64,000 nucleotides of DNA from positions 13,704,864 through 13,768,863 of the forward strand of contig CM022674.1 of assembly GCA_012295275.1 (NCBI GenBank), in the 5' to 3' direction. Under the pieces are notes generated by a model that searched no databases, was not told the origin of the DNA, and saw nothing but the letters and a program-made list of their open reading frames with translations. The stretch is from Chrysomallon squamiferum (lineage: Eukaryota > Mollusca > Gastropoda > Neomphalida > Peltospiridae). Positions 11,281-24,500 of this stretch are shown one piece after another (position 1 is the first letter of the stretch; each line of letters begins with the position of its first letter). Both the position numbers and the translations under genes were made by a program.

Positions 11281-12896
11281 AACACAAAGGCTTAAATGAA
11301 CACAACTGATAAATAAAATATTTAAAAATAAAATAACTGAAAAACAAAACAAAACAATTAACAAAACAGATATTGTACTTTTGAAAATAAAACATTACAG
11401 ATCAAAATAAGATCTTTACATTGTGTTGCAATTTCAAAGACAAGGTTTTGATGATAATATATATATATATATATATATAAACACAACAAAGAAACAATCT
11501 TAAAATAAAATATAAAAAACTCAGTATAATAATTAAAACAAGCTTAAAAAAAGTCTATAATCTAAATTTCTGAAAACAAAACAACAGTTACATTTAGTAA
11601 AATACACATCTTTTGTGTTTTCTTTGATGTCTAGAAGTAGAAAATTGAAAAGGAAAATTAATTTGCTTTGAAAATGATCATGGGATAACACTGAAAACTA
11701 AATAACTAATTTACATAGTCCTATACAAAACTAAAATTACGTAATTTCTTCAATCAAATTTATAATTATTAAAATGCTGATCATAATGTTACATATTTAT
11801 AAATTTACACTTTTTCAAAATATATTTTGTACAGTGTATTTTATGAATCATAATAATAATTATTTTTTATTTATTTATTTATTTTTTTTTTTTTGTATGT
11901 TAAAAAACAAAAGAAAAACTATAAAAAATAATAAAATTAACAGTAAACCTTTTAAACATTGTAAAATATTTTTATGCATCAAAATTGCAACAAAATGCAC
12001 CATCTATTCTCCCAAATCAAGGAAATAATAAAAGAAAATTAAGAAAGAAACAAAGAGTTCAGAACTATATTAGCCTAAAACACTAGTTTCAGGTTTTTAA
12101 AATTGATTTAAAATAAATCATAAAATAGATATATTTTTTAAATCAGTGTAAATTGCTGTAGTTACTGATTCTGAACACATTAAATGTATGACATTTATAA
12201 ACTGTATATATAAAATGAAACAAACATTTGATAACATTGCTCTGTTCATTATACTTGATAAATATTTTTTACATCTTTAAGTATAATAAAGTTATTGACT
12301 GTAATTTAATATAAATAAATTTTAATTATTTCTATTGATCAACATGTATAAATAATCACTGTGATCAGTTTACTCTTGAATAATGTAATAATTACATTTA
12401 TTCTTATTATTATTATTTATTTGACAAATCTAACAAATACTTTTTTTTCTTGGGTTAGCTAACCCTCTTCTACATAAATATGTATAAACATTAATTTAAT
12501 TTAATTTTCAAAAATACTGCCAATTCTTTTATTGTAATGAAAATCACAGAACAACAGTAAATTAACCAGTGTTACTATAAATTAAACTGTCTTTCTTTTG
12601 TATGCATATTATATACATATATATGTGTATATTAATACTTGATTAACATGCTAATGACAGCTGCAAATGACAAATTTAAATTAATCTGCAGGTTGAATTT
12701 ATTACGCCAATTTAAATATTTGTTTCTGATTATGCTACTAAAATTAAAATACCAGATGGAAAAATATTTTAAAAAATAAAGATGAAATATTTGTGATACA
12801 TGTAATGATACATGTAATGATATTAATGAAAAAATTATTATTTGTCTATGCACATAAGTAAAAACAATACCAAATACTGATTAGTCAATATTTTGC

Positions 12897-13115
12897 ACAA
12901 GGGAGATAATTAACATTACAATTAAACAAAGGGAGATAATTACTATTATAAAAAGGAAATAGTTCATACATACAAGGGAGATAATTGATGATACATGTGC
13001 TAACAGGATACAAATGGAGACAATTTATATGTTACACTGCACAAAGGGAGACAATTTATACTTTAACCTTTACACAGGGAAGTAATTCAACTAAACGATT
13101 TAGAAAGGAATTAAT
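12897..13115. repeat. Cluster of AAGGGAGATAATT motifs
   Basis: Six or seven copies of a 13-15 bp core (AAGGGAGATAATT, with variants such as GGGAGACAATT and GGGAAGTAATT) spaced 30-46 bp apart: near 12899, 12929, 12975, 13012, 13043, 13075 and 13105. Further single copies occur at about 31071 and 43579. The motif is common in molluscan DNA, which is part of the taxonomic inference. Confidence 0.7.
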
Positions 13116-16100
13116 TAATACTTATAACATTACTGTAGAATACTTGTATCTTTTTCAAACAAGATAAATATATTATCTGCATCTGCTATCATACATGATT
13201 AACTGATGATATAATATTAATATCTGGTACTGAATATCATTATGTTACAAAATGTCATTGATTCATGCAACATGACAGTGATATGTAAAACAAATAAATA
13301 TGTAAACTATTTTCCAAATTTGATATGTTTCTGTAAGTACTGTGGTATAAAATATTTCTTAATTAAAAATATTAAAAAAAAAAAAAAGAAGAAAAAAAAA
13401 GAATTGTGTCTTTTGTCACCACATGATTAGTTAATATGAATGAACAATGATTCTGTCATAAATAATACATAAAATATTTTTGTTATTCTGTTAAAGTATT
13501 TTTTCAGTGTTGTCCTGACTAACCACTGTACACCACTGAATTAATTAATATTATGGGTTCCAGCTGCAATGAATCATTTACATAATCTAATATTCAACAG
13601 TTCATGAATATTAACTGTAACATTTCAATCAGAATAAATAAATTTTATCACATTCAAATGTTTTTTCTTCAATACATAAATGTAAATTAATTTACAACTG
13701 TAACTCTAAGCCAACAAAACTAGAAAGTTAAACACTTTTACCTATTAACATGTCAAACTCCACCTACATCTCAATTAATATTCATAAGCTAAAACATCAT
13801 TTTATTTTATTTTTATTTTTTTTTTCCATCCACTTAGTCAGCTAAATGATATTAATTTTCAAAATATAGTATATTTGGAGATGTTAATTTGAATTTGGTC
13901 AGAATAATACTTTTATTTTTATATAACTTATTTCAAACTGAGGAACAATTATAATAGACAGATGTCAGCCATTTTGTTTTTGTTACACTGACTACAGTTA
14001 TTATTCTCCTAGGACTGTAATCCAGATACTTATTGCATCAATAATCCTCTAAATATTGTATAATACCCTAACAAATACTGTGCACTGTCAACAATGGTGA
14101 ATAAAACATTTCATCTAACAATTAACTGAAGACAAAACATCACATATAAGATTACAACAAAAACAAACATTGTGGGAATGTAGACAAGTGTTGAAAACAA
14201 GAAAATCCAGATTCATAAAATTATTATTTAACAAAAAAACCCAGAAAATAACTATTTTGATCAGTACTTGTAAAAACTACAAAAGGTTCACCGTTTTTTT
14301 TTTTAAAGCATATTCATTCAAAATGAAAATTTACAAAAAAGTAGAAAGATCTGCATGATAATATTTAACAAAAACAACAGTTTGATGAAGAAATGTAGAA
14401 ATAAATTGCACGTTGTAGCATTCAAAAACCTGAATAAAATTCAGATCATGGGGTATTCAGGCTCCTGTGACAGCATTTAAGAAGATCATGGGGCTATCTG
14501 CAGTAGCATTCAGATACATAAAATAGCATTTTAAACTGACTGCAGAGCATTCAAATCAAAAGTGGAGCATTCAATGCCTTTAGCAGAGAATTAAACAAAA
14601 TGCCTGGAACCACAGCACCTGACTGGTTCTGTTCTTCTCAGACATCTCTTTTAGCTTTCAGGCAATCACTGAAGCATCCAAGCACCTGCAGCATCTTTCT
14701 GGCACATTAACTCCTACCTGCCGAATTAAGTGGGTACTTTCTTTAGCATTCAGACACCTACTGAAGTTTCCAGGTACTTCTGCAGCATTCATACTTATTT
14801 AATAAAGCATTCTTGTAAATTAGCTTTTAAAGAAAAATTGGGTTTTCATTCTAACATGTACTAGTAAGTGCCACAAAAGTGTGATGATAACAGATAAATT
14901 TATAGCTTTTGGATAACACATGATCATTTAGACAACTGAATACCATTCACCTAATTCAACAGATTTTGCTTGTTTTGCTCTAACTTTGTTAATTTCATTT
15001 ACATTTATACAATGGCAAAGACTTAGTTCAGTATAATTTGAGCTTCAGAATTCTGACAAATATTTTAATATTTACTTATTTGGTAAAGGTATCTATGAAG
15101 GTGGTAATATTATTTATATGAATACTAGTTTATCATGGTTTGAATATATATTTATATATATTAACAAAAACAAATGATTGTGAAAAAAGACCAGATTCTA
15201 GTTTCTGGAATGAATGACATTCAAACTTAATTACATAATTTATACTAACATCATTTGGTCATTTTTCAAAATATCAAAAGAACAAAAAAAAAAAAGAAGA
15301 AAAGAACACTCAACATTTCATGTACACTACTGTCATGACAAAATATAGAAATTCTTTCGTAATCAGTGCTGCTTTTGTTCTAACACACAAAGACGATTAC
15401 TGTAAGTAACTCGATGATTGAAATAAAATAATTTGTTTGTTAGGCAGGCTAAACAAAATGGTTACATCCAATGATTCAAAAACAGTTCAATTGCTAATTA
15501 CCAGCAGCATCAATTTTAACAACTGAATTAATCTGAACACAAATAATGTGAGTAAACATTGACACAGACTAAAGTACTTGCACATATCAGTCAACAATCT
15601 GTGAATACAGAACAAAGATTTTTTTTCTTTTTTTTTTTGTAAACAGATATCAATATTTGGTATATAAAATGAAAATATTTTCATGTATCAATCCAGCATT
15701 TTATACATAAAACTGGAAACCTGCACATATTAATCCAAACTCTGTATACACAAACTGAATATTATTCGTGTATAAACTTTAAAATACTTTCAAGTTTTAA
15801 TCCTGACTTTGCTATATAAACTGAAAATCCTTGTAAATATTAATCTGAAATTTAACACATGATATGGAAATCTTTGCAAGCACTAATCCAGAAACTGGAA
15901 TTGAAAAAACCTTGCAAATATCAGTCTAGAAATCTGTCGTGTTTGTTTCACAAACATTCAGAACAAAAATACTGTGAAGGTTGTCTTGACTATAGGTCCT
16001 CTATCTCTCTCTCTCTCTCTGAGAACCAAACAAAGGTAAAAATCTGAAGAAAAAAATCTTATTTCTATCCTGAATAATCCTTTTTGACACTCTGCTCACA

Positions 16101-16623
16101 AAGTGTCAGTGTAAGTATAAATCCACTGACATCTGCTACAGCCTGTTCTGTAGACACAAGTATTTTCTCATCCTGTGAGTTTCTTCTGAATAATCCTGTG
16201 AGATGAGTGAGTTACCATTGCAAGTTGTTTGATTAATCACGTGAGTTGTGTTGATTAATTCTGTATGCGTTGTTATGCCCTGTCAGTTATGTTGATTATA
16301 TCCTGTGAGTTAAGATGATTTAATCCTGTGAGCTGATCTTAGAAATAATAATCCCATGAATATTTAGAAATATTGTCCAATTTATCCTGTGAGCAATGTG
16401 TGAGTTATGTCCAAGAAATTATGTGAAATGTGAGCACTGTGGAGTCCTTTTTATGAGTTTCATGCCAGGTGTCTTTTTGTGTAATCCTGTGAGCTATCCT
16501 ATGAGTTATAATCCTTTGTGTTCCTGTAAGTAATTTTCAGTGATTTATCTGAGTGATCTTGTCTTGATATGAACACAATAGTCATCTATCAGTCATCTTG
16601 TCTGAATTATCCAGCAATTCATT

Positions 16624-16830
16624 ATGCATGAGTCATCCTGTGAGTACTCAAGAACGAGTCATTCTGTGAGTACTCAAGAACGAGTCATTCTGTGAGTACT
16701 CAAGAACGAGCCATCCTGCGAGTGCTCAAGAACAAGTCGTCCTGTGAGTACTCACGAGGGAGTCATCCTCTAGTGTACACAAGTCAGTTATCCTGTGAGT
16801 ACTCAAGAATGAGCCATCCTGTTGGCCTCT
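16624..16830. repeat. 28-bp minisatellite at the 3' end of the RhoGEF coding region
   Basis: Six to seven copies of a unit built around ATCCTGTGAGTACTCAAGAA (+ strand), decaying leftward into looser ATCCTGTGAG repeats back to about 16.08 kb. The right-most unit overlaps the last codons and stop codon of the minus-strand RhoGEF. Confidence 0.85.
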
Positions 16831-16972
16831 GTGAGATCCTGAGAGGCCATGAGCAGTCTGTATCGCATGCGCAGATTGCGAGCCCGCACGTGCGAATTGA
16901 CGATTTCCTCGATGCAGTATGCTGGAAACCATCCCCTCTCACCGTCACGAATTCTCTCCCCTTCGTACCATC
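16803..16972 (-). CDS. RhoGEF coding exon 21: second half of SH3 and C-terminus
   Basis: 170 nt encoding GWYEGERIRDGERGWFPAYC, IEEIVNSHVRARNLRMRYRL and a short tail ending NRMAHS before TGA. GWFP is the conserved SH3 core. The last seven codons, including the stop, match the repeat unit of the adjacent 28-bp minisatellite. Confidence 0.95.
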
Positions 16973-18524
16973 CTGAAAACAACACGCAGAACACTAAAAC
17001 AAACTGGTGTGAACTGGTTATTATTTCTCTGTTAACAGTCATTAATTATATCAAAAAGGTTATCTCACAAAAACAGTAATTAGTCTTAACATTAGAACAA
17101 ACTGAATCAGTAGTAATCAAAACTGTAGCTGTGGTGGTAACAGTTAAAATATAATAATAATAATAATAATACACTTCATGATGATGATGACAATAATAAT
17201 AAAAATAATAATAATTAAATTAAATAATTAAAATAGAAATTAAAAGTAGAAAATACAGTCCAGTATAGACTGCAGTAGACATTTATTAATTTTAATTAAA
17301 TGTAGAGATTATCTGTTTAATTAATAGAGTTGCAAAGAGGTTACCATCTTATTTTAGTTCTAACAAGACTTACTCATTTTAATTCATCATGAACTTGTTA
17401 ATTCTTGTTCAATACAGATTTAATAAATCTATATATTTGTCTGTTTTAATCTCACATGAACAACTCATTTTAGTTCAAATAAGACTTAATAATTTCTCTT
17501 CACTGTTCAGATTTATTTATAATCCGAAGCAGATTATTATATAATATTATCATAAACTTTCCTTTTTAAGTAAAATAAAATAAGAAGCATAGATTAACAG
17601 AATATAATAGTAATATTATACTAAATTATTTCAAAATAAATATGGACAAAATAGGTTCAGGTTAATTAAAAGGTGGAAAACTTCATTTTTAATTAATTCA
17701 AGGAAGAATTTAAAGGAAAGATAAAAATCATTTTGAGTTGTTTATTAAAATATGTGTTGTGCTGCTTTGTCAGTGAAGATTTTATTTAAATTTAAAACAT
17801 TTTTTTTTCTTTGTATAAAACGATTTCATATAATGGTTTCAAAAAAATGGATAAACATCTGTCATAAACATGTATAAACATAAATATACTTTTTTTAAAT
17901 TTCTGTAAATCACATTTCTGATTTACTATTATATAAAATCATTTTTCTTATAATTTGGGTTTCTTTTTCTTTATTTCTTTATTTTATTTTATTTTTATTT
18001 TTTTCATTATTTTTATTTTAATTCTAATTTTAATTTTAATTTACGTTATTTTTACTTTATTTTTACTTTATTTTACTTTTTTTTTTTTAATTTTCATTTA
18101 CTTTTTTTTTTTGCTTATTTTCTTTAATTCTTTTTTATTTTCCTTCTAGATACAAATTACTAATTAGTAAGTAAACAAGTTGATTAATAACAAATCAATA
18201 AATAACTGTATTACTGTTATCAGTTAACTGATAGGTAATAACTGATATACAAGTGATATATCACATGATAGGTAACATGTGAAATAAGCTGAAAGGGTTG
18301 CAGGGTAAGACAATGATATACTACCTGTCACACTGTTTCAGTTTTCATGTATCTACGACAGTTTCTAAAATAAACATTTCTTTTCTGCCAAGACCATTTA
18401 TGAGATAAATTCTTTTGAGAAATATTTTCATTTGTTTTATTATTGTGGAAACAAGCACAAATTATACAAACAAGCACTGTTTTTTTATATGACATGGTAA
18501 TTCTAAATTAATAAAAAAAATGTA

Positions 18525-18569
<45 letters not shown>

Positions 18570-21500
18570 ATATATATATATATATATATAGATATATAGA
18601 TATATATATATAAAATATGGTACTTCTAAATTCTAAATTAAAAAAAAATTATATATATATATATTATTACTTGATATTTTTGAATGGAAAAACAAAAAGA
18701 AAACAGACTTTATTATTATTATTTTTTTTATTATTATTATTATTATTATGATTTCTGACCAGTATAGAAACCACACTGGTAGGAAATATAAATCTGTGAA
18801 TTTCACTGCATTCCACACACAGCCTATTGTTTACTGTGATATCTGTCTAGATATTTGATAACAGAACGTTATTAACTGAACCCAATTCGACTGGATTATA
18901 TCAAGTAAGAATCTGTAACATGAAAAAACAAACTCAGCCTACAACTAATCAGACTAAAAAGTGTTAAAATTTGAAAACTTCGACACCAACCATCACTTAT
19001 TTTTTTGTAAACGTTGACAACATCGGATTCTTCTAGCGACAACTCGTCAGGTTCTCTGGCTGTGTACTTTCGGACACACTGACCTTGTGGACAGTCTGGG
19101 GAGGGGAAAAAGAATAAAATTTTAAAATTTTAAAAATAAAATAAACGTTTTTGTTCATCGCTTGACTATTAGTTATGTATTTATGGACCATACATGCATT
19201 GTCCTTAATGTAAATAGTTTATATATAATTTTATTAAAACAGTTAATATTAAAATATAATGTGTCTTCGTTAAATAAATACTTGTAACACATAAGTTTTA
19301 CAATATCATTCAACATTTAATATTGCTGTGGCTTTGTTAAATAAACATTCTGTATTTTATTGTTTTTTAAGAAACCGAAGTTCTATGTAGCTGTTGTAGC
19401 TGTTAATGTTTGATAACAGAAAAATTAATCTGTGAAGGATTAGGGATTAACTAACCCCAGTCCTCATAAATCCTTTCATGTTGATCATTTGATCTAACTG
19501 GATTAACTGCATCAATCCATCGAGTTCTGTCACTCCTGAAATAAAGTTAAAAACAATTTTTTAAATGTCTGATAAACATATTCATTTACTTTAATTAATC
19601 TATTTATTTTATTTTATTTTAATTTTTTTTAAGAAAAGTAAAAAGTCTTGAAAAATTAAACAAAAAAAAACCCTGAGGAAAAGTCGAAAAAATGTTTTAA
19701 ATAATGCATTATTGAATTATACAACAACAGAACTAACTTACAGAGTTGGATAATTTCTTTATCATTTGAAAATAAAATAAATGCTCTTACCAAATCTACC
19801 AAAAATCAAAAGAAGATGTCTATAGTATTATAAAAAAAATAATAATAATAAAAAATAAAATAAAATAAAACAAAATAAAATAAAGAGGTATTTCTTTGCT
19901 ACTCGTGAGTCTATTACTTGAAATTACTTCAACTTACGGAGAATTGCTCGACAAAACCATCTCCACTTGTTTCTTCTCGTGATTTTCGAGGATGACCATG
20001 AGAAAGAGGCTCTTACAGCCGCTAGGGATACCTAGAGGCAGATGTCGACACTTCTCTGAGCTGTCAATGCTCTCAGCATGTAGAGTGTTTCTCTGGCAAT
20101 AATCCGTAACCATGAACATCGTCCTATCAATAATAATTAAAATTTTAAAAAACCCCAGACTAAATCAGAAACTAAATCTTAACTATAAGATGTATATTTG
20201 ATGAAAATGAACCCTTCTTGAAGAAAAAAAAGAAGTAAATTTTTTATTTAATACTTTTTAATGTTCAATATTACTGATATAGCAAGATCCATCTAGATAA
20301 GGAGACACGAATCCAGCTGCTGCTACATAAAGGACTCTTTTTTTTTTTCTACACCACAGCAAAATATATTTTACATTCACCTTCCCATAGACAGGGAAGT
20401 ATATATTATCATGATCTCTGATATTTAGCCAGATTTGGAGCAATTGGCTATATTGGGAAATGGCTTAAGTAGGATTCTGCAAACTGCTCTAACACATTGG
20501 AAAAACTAGTATTAAATCTTGACAAGCTAATCAAAATATTAATATTTGAAAAAAAAAATAAATAAATAAAAAAGGAAATAATCCGAAAAAATTCAACTTT
20601 TAGGTATTTTCTTAGTCATTAATTAATAAATTACTATTCAAAGTTTTTTTTTCTGCCCCAAAAAATGTCAAATACCATGTTTTTTTTTGTTATTTTCTAA
20701 ACAGAAAAATATTACTATGTAAAAATTCTGGAGTTACTCACCCCTTTTTCTTGGCTACAAGTAAAATGTCATTAAACAGGAAGAGCCAAATTGTGTGTTT
20801 AGTGGGACCACGGAATGCCTTTCCAAATGGAATCCTACTTCCTGTGTCACTCACAATACGAGTTAACTCCCCTTGTTTGACAAGGAACCGAGAAGATGAA
20901 ACCAGAGGAATTTCCTGTGATAAACAACAAGAGAAATATTTTAATATATTTTTTATACTAAAGTCTTTTAAAACTGTAACTGAAAAAGAAAAAATTTAAC
21001 ATACACTCCCTTTTTTCAAACGTTTAAATATCATATTCAGAATAAAGACTAAACATATTTTGTATCAATATTCTTCTGAATTATTGTTGTGTTAATTTAT
21101 TCTAAGCAAAATTATCTTATAATATATCTTTTTAGAATGCTGACATTTTCCCTACTCTGAATATTATTTAATAAATAAAAATGTAATAAATATTCTGAAT
21201 AGACTGATAACACAACAAAATTAATTTTTAATTTTTTGATTTTCTCTTTTTGTTTTTTTTACTATATTTTCTCTCCCATGTATTTTCATTGTAAAGAAAT
21301 CTTTATCTGAAACACTAAAATGTCCTCGGGAGCCATTTAGATATTAAAATCATAATAAATAATATAAAAAGGTTACTGACCTTCACCTTGAAGTCGAAAT
21401 GGTTTACCAGGAGACACATTTGTTCTGTCTGTTGCATCTTCTTAGCACCATCATTGCATCGTTTCACAACCTGACAAAACAGTCATTTATTTCACAAACT

Positions 21501-24500
21501 AATAAAATATTTATTTCATTCACAAACTAATAAAATATTTATTTATTTCACAAACTAATAAAATATTTATTTCATTCACAAACTAATAAAATATTTAATT
21601 CACAAACTAATAAAATATTTAATTCACAATCTAATAAAGTGTTTATTTATTTAATTCACAACCTAATAAAGTGTTTATTTATTTCATTCACAACCTAATA
21701 AAATATTTAATTCACAACCTAATACAATATTTATTTGTTTAATTCACAACCTAATAAAATATTTATTTATTTCATTCACAACCTAATACAATATTTATTT
21801 GTTTAATTCACAACCTAATAAAATATTTATTTATTTCATTCACAACCTAATAAAATATTTATTTAATTCACAACCTAATAAAATATTTATTAATTTAATT
21901 CACAACCTAATAAAATTATTTATTTAATTCACAACCTAATAAAATATTTATTTAATTCACAACCTAATAAAATATTTATTTATTTCATTCACAACTTAAT
22001 AAAACATTTATTTAATTCACAACTTGCTTATTTTTTGTAAGTTAAAAACAGACATTGTTTTACTGAAACATCACAAAACAAAAATGATAAAATAAAATTT
22101 ATTATTATTTAATTTATTATTAAATATTAAGATTATATCTTTCAAAATATATATTAAAATAGAGGTTTAATTAAGATTATCTATTTCTTTTTCCTTTCAC
22201 TTTTTTCTCTTTATCTATTAATATTTTCAATTTGATAAATTTTTAGTTTTATTACTTTCCTTTTATTGTGCTTGAACAATATGTCAAAATCCTGTTTTAA
22301 TTATACTACCAGTTTTCTTATTTTATATGTTAATATTTTCAATATGATCTGTTTTTTTAGTTCATTACTTTCACTTTGGTCTACTTTCAGTTTCGTTACT
22401 TTCATTTGGACTACTTTCAGTTTCGTTTCTTTCACTTTGGACTACTTTCAGTTTCGTTACTTTCATTTAGGTCTACTTTCAGTTTCGTTACTTTCACTTT
22501 GGACTACTTTCAGTTTCGTTACTTTCATTTAGGTCTACTTTCAGTTTCGTTTCTTTCACTTTGGACTACTTTCAGTTTCGTTACTTTCATTTAGGTCTAC
22601 TTTCAGTTTCGTTACTTTCACTTTGGACTACTTTCAGTTTCGTTTCTTTCACTTTGGACTACTTTCAGTTTCGTTACTTTCATTTAGGTCTACTTTCAGT
22701 TTCGTTTCTTTCACTTTGGACTACTTTCAGTTTCGTTACTTTCATTTAGGTCTACTTTCAGTTTCGTTACTTTCACTTTGGACTACTTTCAGTTTCGTTA
22801 CTTTCATTTTGGTCTACTTTCAGTTTTGTTACTTTCACTTTGGCCTACTTTCAGTTTGACTACTTTCACTTCTGCTCACCCTGTTGAGGCACTGTAAAGC
22901 TTTCTGTGCTACTGTGTGTCGCTCTGTCCCTGGTTCCAGTCGGTGACACACAGAGTCGACTAGAAGCGGCAGACGTGTTATTCTCTGCATCGGCAGCAAC
23001 AAGAACGACGACATGGGCAGACTCTGACACTGGGGATTTTGTTCCAGTCGCCGGACCGCCTCCACGTACTCTGTTCTCTTCCTAGAACAAGTCAAACACA
23101 GAATTTACAAGTCAAATACAGAATTTACATGTAAAATACAGACTTCAGAACATGTAAAATACAGAATTTAGATCTATAATATGTAAAATACAGAATTTAC
23201 ATGTAAAATACACACTAAAGAACATGTTAAATACACAATTTAAAACATGTAAAATACAGAATTTACATGTAAAATACAGACTTTACAAGTAAAATACACA
23301 CAAAAGAACAGGTAAAATACTGAATTGACACGTAAAATACAGAATTCAGAACATGTAAAATACAGAATTCAGAACATGTAAAATACAGAATTTAGAACAT
23401 GTAAAATACAGAAATTACATGTAAAATACACACTAAAGAACATGTAAAATACAGAATGTAGATCTATAATATATAAAATACAGAATTTAGATCTATAATA
23501 TGTAAAATACAGAATTTAGAACATGTAAAATATAGAATTTAGATCTATAATATGTAAAATATAGAATTTAGAACACATAAAATATGAATTTAGATCTCTA
23601 ATATGTAAAATACAGAATTTACAATATGTAAAATACAGACTACAGAACATGTAAAATATAGAATTTAGATCTATAATATGTAAAATATAGAATTTAGAAC
23701 ACTTAAACTATGAATTTAGATCTCTAATATGTAAAATACAGACTACAGAACATGTAAAATACAGAATTTAGATCTATAAAATATGAATATAGAATTTAGA
23801 ATACTTAAAATATGAATTTAGATCTTAAATATATAATTTACAGAATTTCTAATATGTAAAATACAGACTACAGAACATGTAAAATACAGAATTTAGATCT
23901 ATAATATGTAAAATATAGAATTTAGAATATGTAAAATATGAATTTATAGCTAGAATTTACATCTAGAATAAATGAAATACAGAATTTAGATCTAAAATAT
24001 GTAAAATACTGAATTTTGAACATGTAAAATACAAAATGTAGATCTAAAATATGTAAAATATAGAATTTTGAACATGCAAAATACAGAATTTAGATCTAAA
24101 ATATGTAAATTGTAGAATTTAAATACAGAACATGTAAAATATAAATTTAGATCTAGGATAAATAAAATATAGAACTGAGATCTAGAATATAGAAAATATA
24201 GAATTTATCTCTAGAATATGTAAAACATAGAATTTTGATCTTGAATGTGCAAAATGTAGAATTACAATCTAGAATATGTAAAATATATAAAACTGATTTA
24301 AAACAGTTTCACCAAAAAACCACAATCAAAGACTTTCAGTTGTAAAAGAAACAAATAATAAACTGTTCTTACTTCAGCAGCTCTAGCGTCCTCTCCTGAA
24401 AGACTTGGTTACTAGTGTATCGAACGTACGGGTCAAAGTTTTCTTCCGAGTGCTTGTACACGATGTCACATATGTTTGTCATCAAACACGACTCCTGCCA

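Larger units (their letters stand above)
9780..16620. other. AT-rich DNA downstream of the RhoGEF gene; probable 3' UTR plus intergenic
   Basis: No coding exon was detected. The right part (about 13.5-16.8 kb) may be 3' untranslated sequence of the minus-strand RhoGEF gene, but no polyadenylation site can be fixed because AATAAA-like words occur everywhere. Degenerate tandem arrays based on AGCATTCAG (14.38-14.83 kb) and on a 50-60 bp unit (15.64-15.94 kb) are present. Confidence 0.45.

Noticed and set aside
1-16000. LINE or DNA-transposon coding regions
   Set aside because: No reverse transcriptase, endonuclease or transposase motif was seen in any frame.
22266-22859. Plus-strand frames with repeated DYFQFRYFHLG-type sequence
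   Set aside because: The 30-31 bp minisatellite gives this pattern. It lies in a minus-strand intron and the frame shifts between subtypes.
21478-24300. CRISPR-like spaced repeats
   Set aside because: Units are contiguous or differ only by decay, with no unique spacers of constant length, and the context is eukaryotic introns.
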